DNA from: Psychrosphaera algicola
GTDB taxonomy: Bacteria > Pseudomonadota > Gammaproteobacteria > Enterobacterales > Alteromonadaceae
Assembly: GCF_028401425.1 (NCBI RefSeq)
Contig: NZ_JAQOMS010000002.1
Coordinates: forward strand, 1,612,001 to 1,676,000
DNA length: 64,000 nt
Direction: 5' to 3'
In this document: piece by piece, positions 34,590-45,700 of the stretch
Position numbering within the stretch: the stretch's first letter is position 1
How the letters are laid out: each line of letters opens with the position of its first letter
Position numbers and translations under genes: made by a program
Notes under the pieces: generated by a model
What the model was told of the DNA's origin: nothing
The model's database searches: none
The model's input: only the letters and a program-made list of their open reading frames with translations

Positions 34590-35988
34590 CTATAAATTTT
34601 CTTCAGCAAATTGCGCTAGTCTACTTCTAACAACTCCGTTCAAATTAACAGTTGCGCTGCCTTCAAAGTTTTTAAACCGTTCAACAATATACGTTAAACC
34701 TGACGTAACTGCGGTTAAATAGTTACTATCTATTTGTGCCAAATTTCCAGAACAGACGAGTTTGGTCCCTTCACCACAACGAGTAATTATTGTCTTCAAC
34801 TGTGAAGCCGTTAGATTTTGGCATTCGTCTAACAATACAACTGCATTCTGAATGCTCCGCCCTCGCATAAAGTTAACAGATTTAAATTGCACATTCGCTT
34901 TCTCCATTATGTAACTCAAACTTGAACTTGGGTTTTCATCATTCTTGTGGAGAACTTAGGAGTCTGTAATTGCGGCTAGCCATGGCGCCATTTTTTCCTC
35001 TTCTGTACCTATGGTAGGAAACCGATTGACTCTGCTATTTCAGGCGTATTTCTGGTAACCAATACTTTGTCATAAATGCCAAGTTCAATAACCATTTCCA
35101 ATGCTGATGCTAATGCTAAAAGTGTTTTCCCGCACCCAGCTGGGCCAGTTAAAATGACCAATTCGATGTTAGGGTCCATTAATGCGTTTAACGCCATGCC
35201 CTGATAAATATTCTTCGGAGTAATCCCCCAAGCTTTTCTAGATAATAAGCGTTGCCTTCCTAAGTCAAGCAACTCCACTTTATCTTCATAATGACCTGTT
35301 ACACGCGCAGCAAACTCTTCACCTTCATCTAATATATATTCGTTAATAAATGTTGGTATCGTTTTTTTAAACGTTACTTTATGAGTCGTTTCTCTACCGT
35401 CTTTTTCACTTTCTACATTTTCAACTTGTTGCCAAAAATCCCCTTCAACAACTTCAAATCCTTTAGTTAAGAGGTTTACATCATCGATTAATTGGTCTGT
35501 TGTATAATCTTCAACAAACTTTAAGCCCGCTCCTTTGGCTTTCAGTCGCATGTTAATGTCTTTTGTGACGAGCACAACTGTTACATTTGAACGTTCTTTT
35601 TGGAGATGAAGCGCCGCATTAATTATTTTATTATCGTTTACCCCTCCAGGTAAGCCCGAAACCTCCGTAGCAATTACATGATCGTTTAAAATAATCAGAT
35701 GGCCCGTGACACTACTGTCTTTGAGTTCATTACGATTTAGTGGAACCCCTTCAATCATCTGTTCAGGTGTAACATCTTGAAGGATATTTTCTAACGACCG
35801 AATAGCAACTCGAGCATCCCGCGAAACATCTTTATTTCGGTCTTTGATATGGTCTAGCTCTTCGAGAACTGTCATGGGCACTAAAACATCATGTTCTTGA
35901 AAATTAAAAAAGGCGTGTGGATCATGGAGTAGAATGTTGGTGTCTAATACAAATAATTTTTTTGTGTGCTTTCTAATGTTCTGGGCAT
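34590..35988 (-). CDS. PIN-PhoH fusion protein (YlaK-type; frameshifts)
   Basis: An N-terminal PIN nuclease domain fused to a PhoH-type ATPase, as in YlaK and PhoH2 proteins, which act as RNA helicase-nucleases. The PIN start reads LFVLDTNILLHDPHAFFNF with the first catalytic Asp. PhoH motifs are ILTGPAGCGKTLLALA (Walker A, about residue 290) and NAVVLLDECQNLT (Walker B). The conserved TRNTPEIAESIGFLPG-like block precedes the second break. Frame breaks lie near 35960 (A run), 35010 and 34945. The start is ATG 35988 with AAGGAAG upstream. Corrected length is about 465 residues. It is divergent from rapA. Confidence 0.87.
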
Positions 35989-36248
35989 AGGCACTTCCTT
36001 ATATTATTGCTTTAAAGGGGATGAGAACCCTTCTGTTCTATTATAACTGTAGCCAATAATCCGGACAATTTATGAAAATTTGATGAATAGATGAAAAATA
36101 TTTTAGGGCCAACATTAACCCTTATTGATGACACCGCATTTCCAAACCGGATTAATTGTCCTATTTTTAGTAAAACGATATGAAAAACAGGCCGAGACCA
36201 GTAGAATACGCGACTTTTTTACTATCCAGACTTTTTAGGAGTACATGA

Positions 36249-39118
36249 ATGAATTTTGCTGTTGGACAACGATGGGTTAGCCAAGCCGAAAACGAATTAG
36301 GGCTAGGGACTATCATTCAACTCGACAATCGATTTGTCCACGTTATGTTTCCGGCCGCAGAAGAATCTCGCCAGTACGCAATTGATCAAGCACCTTTAAT
36401 GCGTGTTGAATTTTCAATTGGCGATACGTTAACTAGTCTTGAAGAATTTAAGTTTGTTGTGACCGAAGTTCAGCAAACAGGTCAAACTTTAGTTTATGCT
36501 GGCAGTCGAACAGATAACAATGAAGATGTATTAGTTAAAGAGATCATGCTTGACCACCATGTGAGTTTAAATACCCCCGAAGCTCGATTATTCACCGCGA
36601 ATTTTGACCGTCCAAATTGGTTTAACCTTCGACTTAAAGCGCACCAATACAAAACAAATTTGGAACGTTCCTCTTTATTAGGCCTACAAGGCGCACGAGT
36701 AAGTTTAATCCCTCATCAGCTATATATTGCTGATACTGTCGGCAAGCGTTTCGCTCCTAGAGTTTTACTCGCCGATGAAGTCGGTTTAGGAAAAACAATA
36801 GAAGCTGGCTTAATCATCCACCAGCAACTTATCAGTGGCCGTTCACAAAGAGTATTATTAGTTTTACCTGAAAGTTTGCAACACCAATGGTTGGTCGAAA
36901 TGTTACGTCGTTTCAATTTGAAATTTTCGATTTTTGACAACGAGCGTTGTGAAGCTGAATCTGGACAAAATGAAGGGGTTAACCCGTTCGACAATGAACA
37001 GCAGATTTTAGTATCTCAAGAGTGGTTAGCTCGTGACGAAAAATGGCAAAAGTCTTTACGCGCTGCCAATTGGGATTTAGTTGTTGTCGACGAAGCTCAC
37101 CATGTGACACCGCACGCGGAAGATTCTACGCATAATGACTTGGATCAATTATTTGCTGCAGTGACCGATATCGGTAGCAATACTGAGGGCTCGTTTTATT
37201 GACCGCGACTCCTGATCAACTCGGTCATTACGGGCATTTCCTGCGTTTGCAACTTTTAGATCCAAGTCGCTTCCATAGTTATGAAACCTTCTTAAAAGAA
37301 GAAGAGCAATATAAACAGGTTGCAGAAATTGCCACAACCCTACTAAATCAGGCGGATTTAGACAAAGCTTCAAATCTTGAGCTATCAAAATTACTTGCCG
37401 ATCCATTAAGCATTGAATTAATTGCAGAGTATTGCGCGAATCCAAATCGAGTTGAAACATCTGAAAAACTTATTTCAAGTTTACTTGACCGCCACGGCAC
37501 TGGCCGAATCATGTTTAGGAACTCTCGCGTTGGTGTCAAAGGTTTTCCATCAAGACAAGTAACCTCTTATGGCCTACAGCGCACTGAAAGCTATTTAGAC
37601 GACGTTGAATTTATTGGATTATTACCAGAATGTCACCACTCAACATTGCATGAGAAACGTTGGTGGGAACTCGACGCTAGAGTTGACTGGTTGTGTGACT
37701 TCTTAAAAGAGAACAAAGACAAAAAGTGCTTATAATTTGTGCCCGAGCTGAAACAGCTCTTGCATTAGATGAAGCTATGTTTGAAAAAGAAGGCTTACGT
37801 ACCACTGTATTCCATGAAGGTATGACTATTGTCGAACGTGATAAAGCTGCGGCTTACTTTGCCGATGAAGAAAACAGCGCTCAAGCGTTAGTTTGTTCAG
37901 AGATTGGTTCAGAGGGGAGAAATTTTCAATTCGCTCACCAGCTAGTATTATTTGATTTACCGGCCAACCCAGACTTATTAGAGCAACGAATTGGTCGACT
38001 TGATCGCATAGGCCAAACCGAAACGATTCAAATTCATGTACCGTTTTTAATCAATAGTGCACAGCAAAATTTGTTCAATTTTTATCACGATGCATTTAAT
38101 GCCTTTGAGCAAACATCATCAACGGCTCGAATTGTATTTGAAGAAAACTCAGATCTAATTGACCAACTTATCAACGGAAAATTAAATGCGGAAGACTTTG
38201 AACAATTGGTAACAACTTGTCAGAAACGCAATTCTGAATTACGTAAAGATATCGAGCAAGGTCGCGATAGATTACTAGAGATCAATTCGGGTGGCGGCGA
38301 TGCTGCCAAGCACATATCAGACAATTTAGAAGAAGCAGACGATTCTACGGATCTTATGAACTTTATGAATACCGTTTGGGATCAGTTTGGTGTTCAACAA
38401 GAAGAGATATCTACTTTTAGTAGTATTTTGACTCCTAGCGAGCATATGCTTAATGACCACTTCCCGGAACTAATGGAAGATGGTATGACAGTATGTTTTG
38501 ACCGTGATACCGCATTATCAAAGGAGGACCAACACTTTTTATCGTGGGAACATCCAATGGTTACTGGTGCGTTAGAGATGCTCACCTCCAGTGATTTAGG
38601 TAATGTCTCTATTTGCCTTTTACCACACAAACAATTACCACCGGGTACGGTTTTATTAGAAGTTGGCTATTTATTGACGACAACAGCCCCAAAAAATTGC
38701 AATTACATAGATATTTACCAAATACGTTGATCCGTGTTTTGCTAGATAAAAATGGCAACGACTTGGCTGATAAAGTTAAACAAGGAGCACTTGATCAAAC
38801 TTTAAAAATGCAAAAAAACAAGTTGCCTTACAACTGGTTAAAGCATTAAAAGATGATGTATCTTCTCTCCTAACACAGGGTGAAGTTATTGCTAACAACT
38901 CTGCCGTAGCCATTAAACAAAATGCTAAAGCGAAGCTAATCGAATCTAGACAATCTGAACTTGAAAGATTAGAAGCGTTACAAGCCGTAAATCCGGCAAT
39001 ACGCGACGAAGAAATTAGTTTTTTGCAAACGCAAATTGACAGTTCATTAACAGAAATCGAATCGGCTCGTGTCCAATTAGATTCAATTCGACTAATCGTC
39101 GCTACTCAAGGTAAGTAA
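36249..39118 (+). CDS. rapA: RNA polymerase-associated ATPase RapA (frameshifts)
   Basis: A Swi2/Snf2-type ATPase that recycles RNA polymerase. The N-terminal domains begin NFAVGQRWVSQAENELGLG. Motif I is LLADEVGLGKTIEAGLI at about residue 175, motif II is VVVDEAHHV. The helicase C part has ALVCSEIGSEGRNFQFAHQL and LEQRIGRLDRIGQTETIQIH. Frame breaks lie near 37200, 37730, 38690 and 38815. The corrected stop is at 39116-39118, giving about 956 residues against 968 in E. coli. ATG 36249 follows AGGAG by 7 nt. It is next to rluA, as in E. coli. Confidence 0.95.
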
Positions 39119-39121
39119 AAA

Positions 39122-39162
39122 ATGGGTGTCTAATGATTACATTCAATTATTTAGACACCCAT
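39122..39162 (+). terminator. Inverted pair of TGGGTGTC repeats forming a terminator-like hairpin
   Basis: ATGGGTGTCTAA (39122-39133) and TTAGACACCCAT (39151-39162) are a perfect 12-bp inverted pair around a 17-nt loop, followed by CTGTCTTTTT. The hairpin begins 3 bp past the rapA stop. It is built from two opposed copies of the window's dispersed repeat core. Termination is inferred from the stem plus T run. Confidence 0.7.
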
Positions 39163-39204
39163 CTGTCTTTTTCTAACAGTCTGTCAAAAAGCTTATTGTG
39201 ACAC

Positions 39205-39265
39205 CCATTAGAAAAGCTTATTGTGACACCCATTAGAACTTAACTAGAGCGTGTTATCAGGACAC
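39205..39265. repeat. Scattered TGGGTGTC-family repeats between rapA and rluA
   Basis: Two direct copies of GACACCCATTAGAA with linker AAGCTTATT, then GGACACCCATTC preceded by GTGTTATCA, all in the minus orientation of the core. A further AGACACCCACC lies at about 39410, just upstream of rluA. The rest of 39119-39439 shows no gene. Confidence 0.85.
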
Positions 39266-39439
39266 CCATTCAAACTAACTAAACTGACGGAATAAAAAGC
39301 ACTAATTAGCTGTAAACCCGCTTATTCCTCACGCACTCGTTTAATTAAATAAAAACATCTCACTTAAGCATTGGGCAAATTCGTTTGGTGATTTATAATC
39401 CACCTAACAAAGACACCCACCAATAAATAGAAACTTTAA

Positions 39440-40108
39440 ATGGCAATCTTGAATTACTCTCCTCCGATGGATCCATATTTACAGATACTTTATCGGGATG
39501 ATCACATTATCGCGTTAAATAAGCCTAGTGGGTTGCTATCTGTTCCAGGGCGCAAGTTATCCCATTTCGATTCTTTGATGTCGCGCGTGCAGGCAGTTTG
39601 GCCAAATTCTGGTGTTGTACATCGATTAGATATGATGACTTCCGGTATTATGATCATGGCAATGCATAAAGATGCATTGAGGAATTTAAATAGGCAGTTC
39701 CAAGAACGACAAACGCAGAAAGAATATATTGCGAACGTTAGTGGTCATGTTGAAAATGATTCTGGAGAAATTGATCTGCCACTAATTTGTGACTGGCCTA
39801 ATAGACCAAAACAGAAGGTATGTTACGACACAGGTAAGGCTTCTCTGACAAAATATGTCGTTTTAGAAAGAGGGCAAACAAGTGATATTGAATGGACTCG
39901 AGTAAAATTGATACCAATTACAGGCAGAAGTCATCAATTAAGAGTACATTTAAAAGAGTTAGGACATCCTATATTGGGGGACCGACTTTATGCTCCTCCA
40001 CATATAATAGCAGCTGCAAATCGACTTAATTTACATGCTCAAATGTTGACAGTACACCACCCTTTGACCGACGATTTAATTAAGTTTGAAGAACCAGCTC
40101 CGTTCTAG
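39440..40108 (+). CDS. rluA: Pseudouridine synthase RluA (23S U746 / tRNA U32)
   Basis: Isomerises uridine to pseudouridine in 23S rRNA and some tRNAs. The 222-residue protein matches E. coli RluA along its length: LYRDDHIIALNKPSGLLSVPG, the catalytic VVHRLDMMTSGIMIMAM with the active Asp, DLPLICDWPNRPKQKVCYDTGK, and ITGRSHQLRVHLKELGHPIL. It starts at ATG 39440 (MAILNYSPPMDPYLQ), comparable to the E. coli start. Its 3' end overlaps the convergent Y1 transposase gene by 29 bp. Confidence 0.96.
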   Translation: MAILNYSPPMDPYLQILYRDDHIIALNKPSGLLSVPGRKLSHFDSLMSRVQAVWPNSGVVHRLDMMTSGIMIMAMHKDALRNLNRQFQERQTQKEYIANVSGHVENDSGEIDLPLICDWPNRPKQKVCYDTGKASLTKYVVLERGQTSDIEWTRVKLIPITGRSHQLRVHLKELGHPILGDRLYAPPHIIAAANRLNLHAQMLTVHHPLTDDLIKFEEPAPF

Positions 40109-41090
40109 CTAAATGAAGCGGATTCTTAAAACTAGTCGAGCCATCCCCAAAATATTTTCGATTATTTGACAAGTTACTTCGGCGTTTAGAGCCAAAGCAT
40201 TTGCAAAAACGGGTTAACGATTCGGTATTTCCAACAGCACCATGAAATAAGTCTTCAAAATAAGTTGTTGATGAATACCACTTATCTCTAATTACGTTTG
40301 CCATAGAAGACGTTTCACTCGATTTTTCAGAGCTGAAATCGTGTATTCGGTCACTAACAAGTTGGATATAAGAACTTTCACTTATTGCTAGCCCGCTTAT
40401 ATTTTTTTCAGTCAAGCACTGTAGTTTAGTTATTATTGAACCACTTCGATTTGCGTTTTCTCGCAATTTAATACTTGTGTAATGTGATGTTTTAATTGAA
40501 CTCGCTATGCCGGCTCGATGTGGGTTTAAATCGACATAAACCATGCAGCATAAAACGGCTTGCTCATCTAGAAGGGCTTGTGACTTAAACCGCCCTTCCC
40601 AAAAGCGACCGGTACAATTGTCTTCCTTATTCGCCTTACGTGCCACAAATTCATTTAAACTTCGCATGAACCAGCTAATATCCATTAAACGAGACCGGTA
40701 CACTTCCACTGTGTCCTTAACCATCCTTAGTTCAGCCTCCGACATGCCTCGTCCTGCATTTTTTGTATACCGTTGAGTTAAAATTGTTCCCTTAAATAAT
40801 CGATGCCATCTAGTAAGCACTTCCTGTGCACACCAATTTTGCGCTTTTTGGTGGTTGACATATAACACGCTATGCGTGTGATTATTCATGACTGCAAAAG
40901 CGTACACATCGATAGCGAATGAGTTAGGTAATTCTAATAGTTTATTTTGAACCCAACTTCGGCGATGCTCGTAGTTTCGTCCTGAAACTGGATCAAGCCC
41001 ACACAAATACGCCCGACGAACACAACGGGATACGCAGTGATAAAATCGAGTTGCCTCGATATTAATCTGTCGTTTCCTTGCTAACGCCAT
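40080..41090 (-). CDS. REP-associated-type Y1 (HUH) transposase
   Basis: A 336-residue member of the Y1_Tnp (IS200/RAYT-like) group of the larger kind found singly in marine gammaproteobacteria. Visible are ATRFYHCVSRCVRRAYLCGL at the start, the HUH metal site as AVMNNHTHSVLYV (HTH, where relatives often have HYH), CTGRFWEGRFKSQALLDEQA and a candidate tyrosine region in CMVYVDLNPHRAGIASS. Such proteins nick and rejoin single-stranded DNA at short palindromes. I chose ATG 41090 with GAGGAAA upstream; a GTG at 41102 is possible. The gene is intact, has no visible IS ends, and overlaps rluA. Confidence 0.82.
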   Translation of the reverse strand: MALARKRQINIEATRFYHCVSRCVRRAYLCGLDPVSGRNYEHRRSWVQNKLLELPNSFAIDVYAFAVMNNHTHSVLYVNHQKAQNWCAQEVLTRWHRLFKGTILTQRYTKNAGRGMSEAELRMVKDTVEVYRSRLMDISWFMRSLNEFVARKANKEDNCTGRFWEGRFKSQALLDEQAVLCCMVYVDLNPHRAGIASSIKTSHYTSIKLRENANRSGSIITKLQCLTEKNISGLAISESSYIQLVSDRIHDFSSEKSSETSSMANVIRDKWYSSTTYFEDLFHGAVGNTESLTRFCKCFGSKRRSNLSNNRKYFGDGSTSFKNPLHLARTELVLQT

Positions 41091-41190
41091 GCTTTTCCTC
41101 ACAATCTAACTTCGATAGACAAAATTGCCATTTCCATATGGCTTTCGCTCCCTGCACAATTAAGATGGCCTAATTATGTAAAGATGTCAC

Positions 41191-41206
41191 CTGTACCTAG
41201 GTACAG
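41191..41206. repeat. Perfect 16-bp palindrome upstream of the Y1 transposase
   Basis: CTGTACCTAGGTACAG is a perfect palindrome, followed on the plus strand by TTTTTATG. It lies about 100 bp upstream of the Y1 transposase and 62 bp past the end of moaC. It could be the transposase's recognition hairpin or a terminator for moaC read from the other side. It shares no sequence with the TGGGTGTCC repeats. Confidence 0.6.
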
Positions 41207-41267
41207 TTTTTATGCTTAAAATGAAATAAATTGGGAAGGGTTATGTAACACTTTGATTTTATGTTAT

Positions 41268-41743
41268 TTATTTAATAGACCAATCTGGAGATTTTCCACC
41301 TGATTTAGATGTCACTCGGATACCGTCAATTCTCATGTTTTGGTCAACAGCTTTGCACATATCAAACAGGGTCAATGCAGCAACATTAATAGCCGTCAAC
41401 GCTTCCATTTCTACACCAGTATTGCCCTTCACTTTACATAATGACACTATTTTTATGCGACCTTTATCTTCTTCTACCTCAAAATCAACATCAATTTTAG
41501 TCAATAATAAAGTATGGCAGAGAGGGATAAGATCGGCGCATCTTTTTGCTCCCATAATGCCTGCAATTCGGGCGGTAGAAATCACATCGCCTTTTTTATT
41601 GGTATGTTCAATAACTTGCTTCATCGCTTCGTCATTTATATAGATAAAACCCTCAGCAGTAGCGATCCTATTTGTAATTTTTTATCGCCAACATCCACCA
41701 TCGATGCTTGGCCTTGTTCATTAACATGGGATAACTTTGCCAT
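41268..41743 (-). CDS. moaC: Cyclic pyranopterin monophosphate synthase MoaC (one frameshift)
   Basis: Converts the MoaA product to cyclic pyranopterin monophosphate in molybdenum cofactor synthesis. Visible are HVNEQGQASMVDVGDK at the start, GDVISTARIAGIMGAKRC, DLIPLCHTLLLTKIDVDFEV, TGVEMEALTAINVAALTLFD and KSGGKSPDW at the end. One frameshift near 41680 separates the first 20 residues from the rest. The start is ATG 41743 with an AAGGGGG ribosome site. It is one base after the moaB stop, so the two are one operon. moaA is not in the window. Confidence 0.95.
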
Positions 41744-41744
41744 T

Positions 41745-42276
41745 TTACCCCCTTGTAGTGCAAAACGAATTTGTTACCTGACCAACAAAATTACATGGTT
41801 TATAGGTCGAATCAAGTTGTGACGAAATAATACTCCAGGCTGTTTTACATGCTCCTGTTGAACCATAGCATACAAAAAATTACCGTTCTATTTGCAATGC
41901 CAGCCAACGCTCTTGATTGAATTGTTGAAGTGCCAATTTCTGTGTACGAAATATGTCTGAATATTTCACCAAAGCCTTCAATTTGCTTGTCAAAAAGTGG
42001 TTTCAAAGCCTCTGGAGTAGAATCTCTACTAGTAAAACCAGTGCCACCAGTCGTCAATATAACATCAACGTTGTTGTCGGCTATCCAGTTGGAAACCGTT
42101 GCTCTCATTTGATAAACATCATCTTTAACTATTTCTTTTGCATAACATTCGTGACCATCGTCTTGCAAAGCAGTAACTAAATAGTGACCACTGGTATCAT
42201 TCGATTCGTTGCGACTGTCTGATACGGTTAATACGCATACTTTGAGTGCTGTTTTTTCATTTTCACTAGTTGTCAT
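41745..42276 (-). CDS. moaB: Molybdenum cofactor biosynthesis protein MoaB (one frameshift)
   Basis: MoaB is a MogA-like protein of molybdenum cofactor synthesis that binds or adenylates molybdopterin. Seen: VCVLTVSDSRNESNDTSG, VDVILTTGGTGFTSRDSTPE and STIQSRALAGIANRTVIF. The C-terminal part is displaced by one frameshift near 41870; continuing gives GSTGACKTAWSIISSQLD and a stop at 41745, matching the family. Corrected length is about 177 residues. It starts the moaB-moaC operon. I looked for a Moco riboswitch upstream (42277-42500) and did not recognise one. Confidence 0.93.
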
Positions 42277-42551
42277 TTATTTACCTTCATTCACAGTTTT
42301 TATATACCAATTGTACTTCGAAAGCTGATCCGCATCCAAAAATCTACCAAATTTGGATATCTCCGCAACGATAATAGATGGAAATTGTAAGTCAATATAT
42401 TGTGCCTAAGATTATATCCGCCAGACGATTTAGTCCTATTCTCATTTTTACTATGATAGCGATTATTCAATGATAGCCGCTGAATCTGCAATTCAAAGCA
42501 AATAACTTAATAACAACATTTTAAGAATCAATAAGTTCACTCTAAAGCTTA

Positions 42552-42692
42552 GATGGGTGTCTTGATAACATCTTTTGGTAACATCGGTATCAACTGGAGA
42601 TCAACAAATTCACTCTAAAGCTTAGATGGGTGTCTTGATAACAGCGGCCCTGAAATTGATAAGTTCGCTCAAAAATTTAAATGGGTGTCTTA
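42552..42692 (+). repeat. Three dispersed TGGGTGTCT repeats with AAGCTTAG flank
   Basis: ATGGGTGTCTTGATAACA occurs at about 42554 and 42624, each preceded by the same TTCACTCTAAAGCTTAG (about 70-bp spacing). A third, AAATGGGTGTCTTAGC, lies near 42680. They match the core of the large arrays but are widely spaced. The remaining sequence between moaB and the terminator shows no gene. Confidence 0.85.
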
Positions 42693-42706
42693 GCTATTGC
42701 AGGCAT

Positions 42707-42736
42707 AAAAAATCCGGCACTCAGGCCGGATTTTTT
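42707..42736 (-). terminator. Rho-independent terminator after the pullulanase gene
   Basis: A perfect 12-bp stem, AAAAAATCCGGC with GCCGGATTTTTT, encloses a 6-nt loop. It lies 14 bp past the pullulanase stop. T runs on both sides suggest bidirectional activity. Confidence 0.9.
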
Positions 42737-42750
42737 AAATGTATCAAACT

Positions 42751-45700
42751 TTAATTTGAGCATTGCTCAATCAATAGAGTTCCAACATTATTCCCTTGCG
42801 CAGGATTTTCTTCGTTTAGAGTTAATAAGAAACTATACTTACCATCACTTAACGTAGTTTGGTTATTAGTCGTTTTAGCATCTTTATATGCAACATCATA
42901 GCTAACACCTACAATTAGAATCGCCAGTCTCAATTTCGCCCGTAGAATTTTGAGCCCACAACTGTGTAGACCACGAACCATCATTTGATGCTAACTTAAA
43001 CGGGAAACTACCATTGAAGTTCGCTACCGCTTTATATTGATTACTTCCAATATAAACGAGTTCAAATTCTGGTTTTGGGTCCCACCCGCTGTGTTCGCCG
43101 CGAACAAACAACTTGCCCCCTGTAATAGCAAATGGTGCATCACCCGCTGATATAGGTGCTTCACAACTCACTAATGCATTTTGCAGTTTTATAGACAGTA
43201 TCGGCGTAACGCCCGACACATCTATGGTGATGGCATAGGTCCCGGCTTGAGTAATGTCAGTGCCGAAGTCATTGTTGCCTCCATCGGTAATAACATTGGA
43301 ATCACCTGCGACCACTACATCAGAAAATGACAAGTCCACATCTGTGCTATTCATGTCGGCAATATCAAAAATAATACTTGCCGCACTAAGCGTTGCCGCC
43401 GCTGTATAAACACCACGCCCGTCATATTCAAATGCCAATTTATCAGACGCAAAGCCGCTTCCAAAAATCGGCGTGTCGCCGTAAGGTGAATTAACATAAT
43501 CTGGGTCAACTGCTAATCCAACAGACTGCGCATTCCCCTGTGCCTTAACAAATACAGCAATAGTATGAGCTGGGATACTAAACGTTCCCACACCGCCGGA
43601 TTCAACAAAAGATGCCGTTTGAACTATCGTATCCGCGCTGCTCAGTTGAACAGGATGTAAGGTAAATCCAGACGCTGATGAAATAGCGTGACTGACAGTA
43701 TTTGCTGTGCCATTGACAGCGACAACCAATGCATCATTATTTTCATCCAAATCAGTTAAACCTGTTCCGTCATCAATACTCATCATAATCAAACCTTTTG
43801 TTTGATTAGGACCGGTATTGTGGAAACCAATGCGGCGGATAACTTGGCTTTCATCTGTCAATCTAAATAGCGGGCTCGATTTACGAATTTGTAAAAACTC
43901 ATTAAATACCGCACTGCTTCGCTCTATTTGCTGTGATGAAACCGCTATGTTTGCGTTTGCAGAAATCGCAGCTTTAAAGTCACCACCAAGCTCAATTGGT
44001 AAGCCTACATTCCAATTATTAGACATATTAGTGTAGTCAACACGGTTGTACCAATCACCAGCATCATAGGTATTGCGGTCCATCGATTTAGATCGCAACT
44101 TATCAATAGCCAACTGGAAGAAAGGTATTCCTTGGCTAACTAATGGAATTGCGGCAGACAAGCTGTGTATACGAACACGAGTATCACTATCTATTTCAGG
44201 CGCCAAATTACCTTCATATTGCAAATTATCCCATAATGACTCGTTATCATGCTTAGACACATAGTTAATTATATCAGCAGGGTCTAAAGCATATGATGAT
44301 TGGGCAAAGTTTTTACCTAGTTTCTTAGCGCCATTTTGGTCTACTAATTCAAAGTTTTTCAATGTTCCAGCCATACCTAATCGAATATGATCAATATCTG
44401 ACAGACTAGATGACGATTTACTTAGTGCTGCACTTCTTATCGTATCGCGAGGACGGTCATTAAATGACCCAATCTCGGTATTGGCAATGTTTGCTTGAGT
44501 CGCCTGCTTGAATAATCGATTACCAGCAACTTCCCCCAGTCCCAGCCTTCGCCGTAGAAATACGTATCTGGATCAATTGCTGCAACCGCTGTGCGACCAT
44601 CTAAGAGAACGTCCAACGGCATATGTCCCATAATATCGAACCGGAATCCATCTAAACCATAATATTGGGCCCAATGTACCAACGAATCGATAACAAATTT
44701 ACCCATCATACGATGCTCTGTTGCCGTGTTTTCACAACATGTTGAACGCTCGATATCACCTGTAACTTCACTGTAACGGTGATAATAACTAGGGACTAAT
44801 TTGTCAAAAACAGAATTGTCATATAGACCCGACGATGCAGTGTGGTTATAGACTACATCTAACACAACTCTTAAACCTTTTTCATGCAGAGCTTGCACCA
44901 TTTCTCTAAATTCTTTTACGCGAACAACTCCATCTGGATCAGAAGAGTAGCTGCCTTCTACAACATTAAAGTGATGCGGGTCATACCCCAGTTAAAACCA
45001 TCCATACCACGAAGTGAGTTAACTAAATCTTTCGCTTCATTGGTCGCCGGATCGTAACCGTCTAAAACGTCAATAATAAGAGCTGAATTTGATGCCACCC
45101 CACAAACTGGTGCTGAGCCATTACGTGCACATAATTCACCAACTGTACTAGTTAATTCAATGCGCTTAGTTTCGTCTTCTTCAATACTTGCAATATCATT
45201 TGCTGGCAACATATGAAAATGTGTTAAGCCGGATGACGCTAATGTTGAAAGGTATGTATTCGCATCCGTACCGGCTTCTGTAAACGCCATGTATTTACCG
45301 CGATTGCTCACAGAAGTCGTTGTGTCAAATATACTAAAATCACGAATATGCGTTTCTAATATCGTTGCATCTTCAATGTTTTTCACAGTAGGTATTGTAT
45401 GGCTGTCCCAATTTGTAGGCTTTAAGTCATCGTCTGATAAGTTCACAAACTGCGAATAGCGACCATTTGTAGAGGTATTCACTGAATATGGGTCTGTGGC
45501 TTCTGTTGTTACAACCGCTTTCGAAACCGGGTGATAAACTTCAACAGAAAATCGATAAAAATGTCTGTCGTAACTTTCGTTCTCAGTTGTTGCATACGAC
45601 CAAACACCTGTCTTATCGTCGTAGTTCATATCATGAGTTGCAATTAAAGATTTGTTGGCTGCATAAACTTTGAGTTTTAACGCTTTTGCTGTAGGCGCCC

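Noticed and set aside
42277..42500. Molybdenum cofactor riboswitch upstream of moaB
   Set aside because: No recognisable Moco RNA core, and the operon starts with moaB and not moaA.
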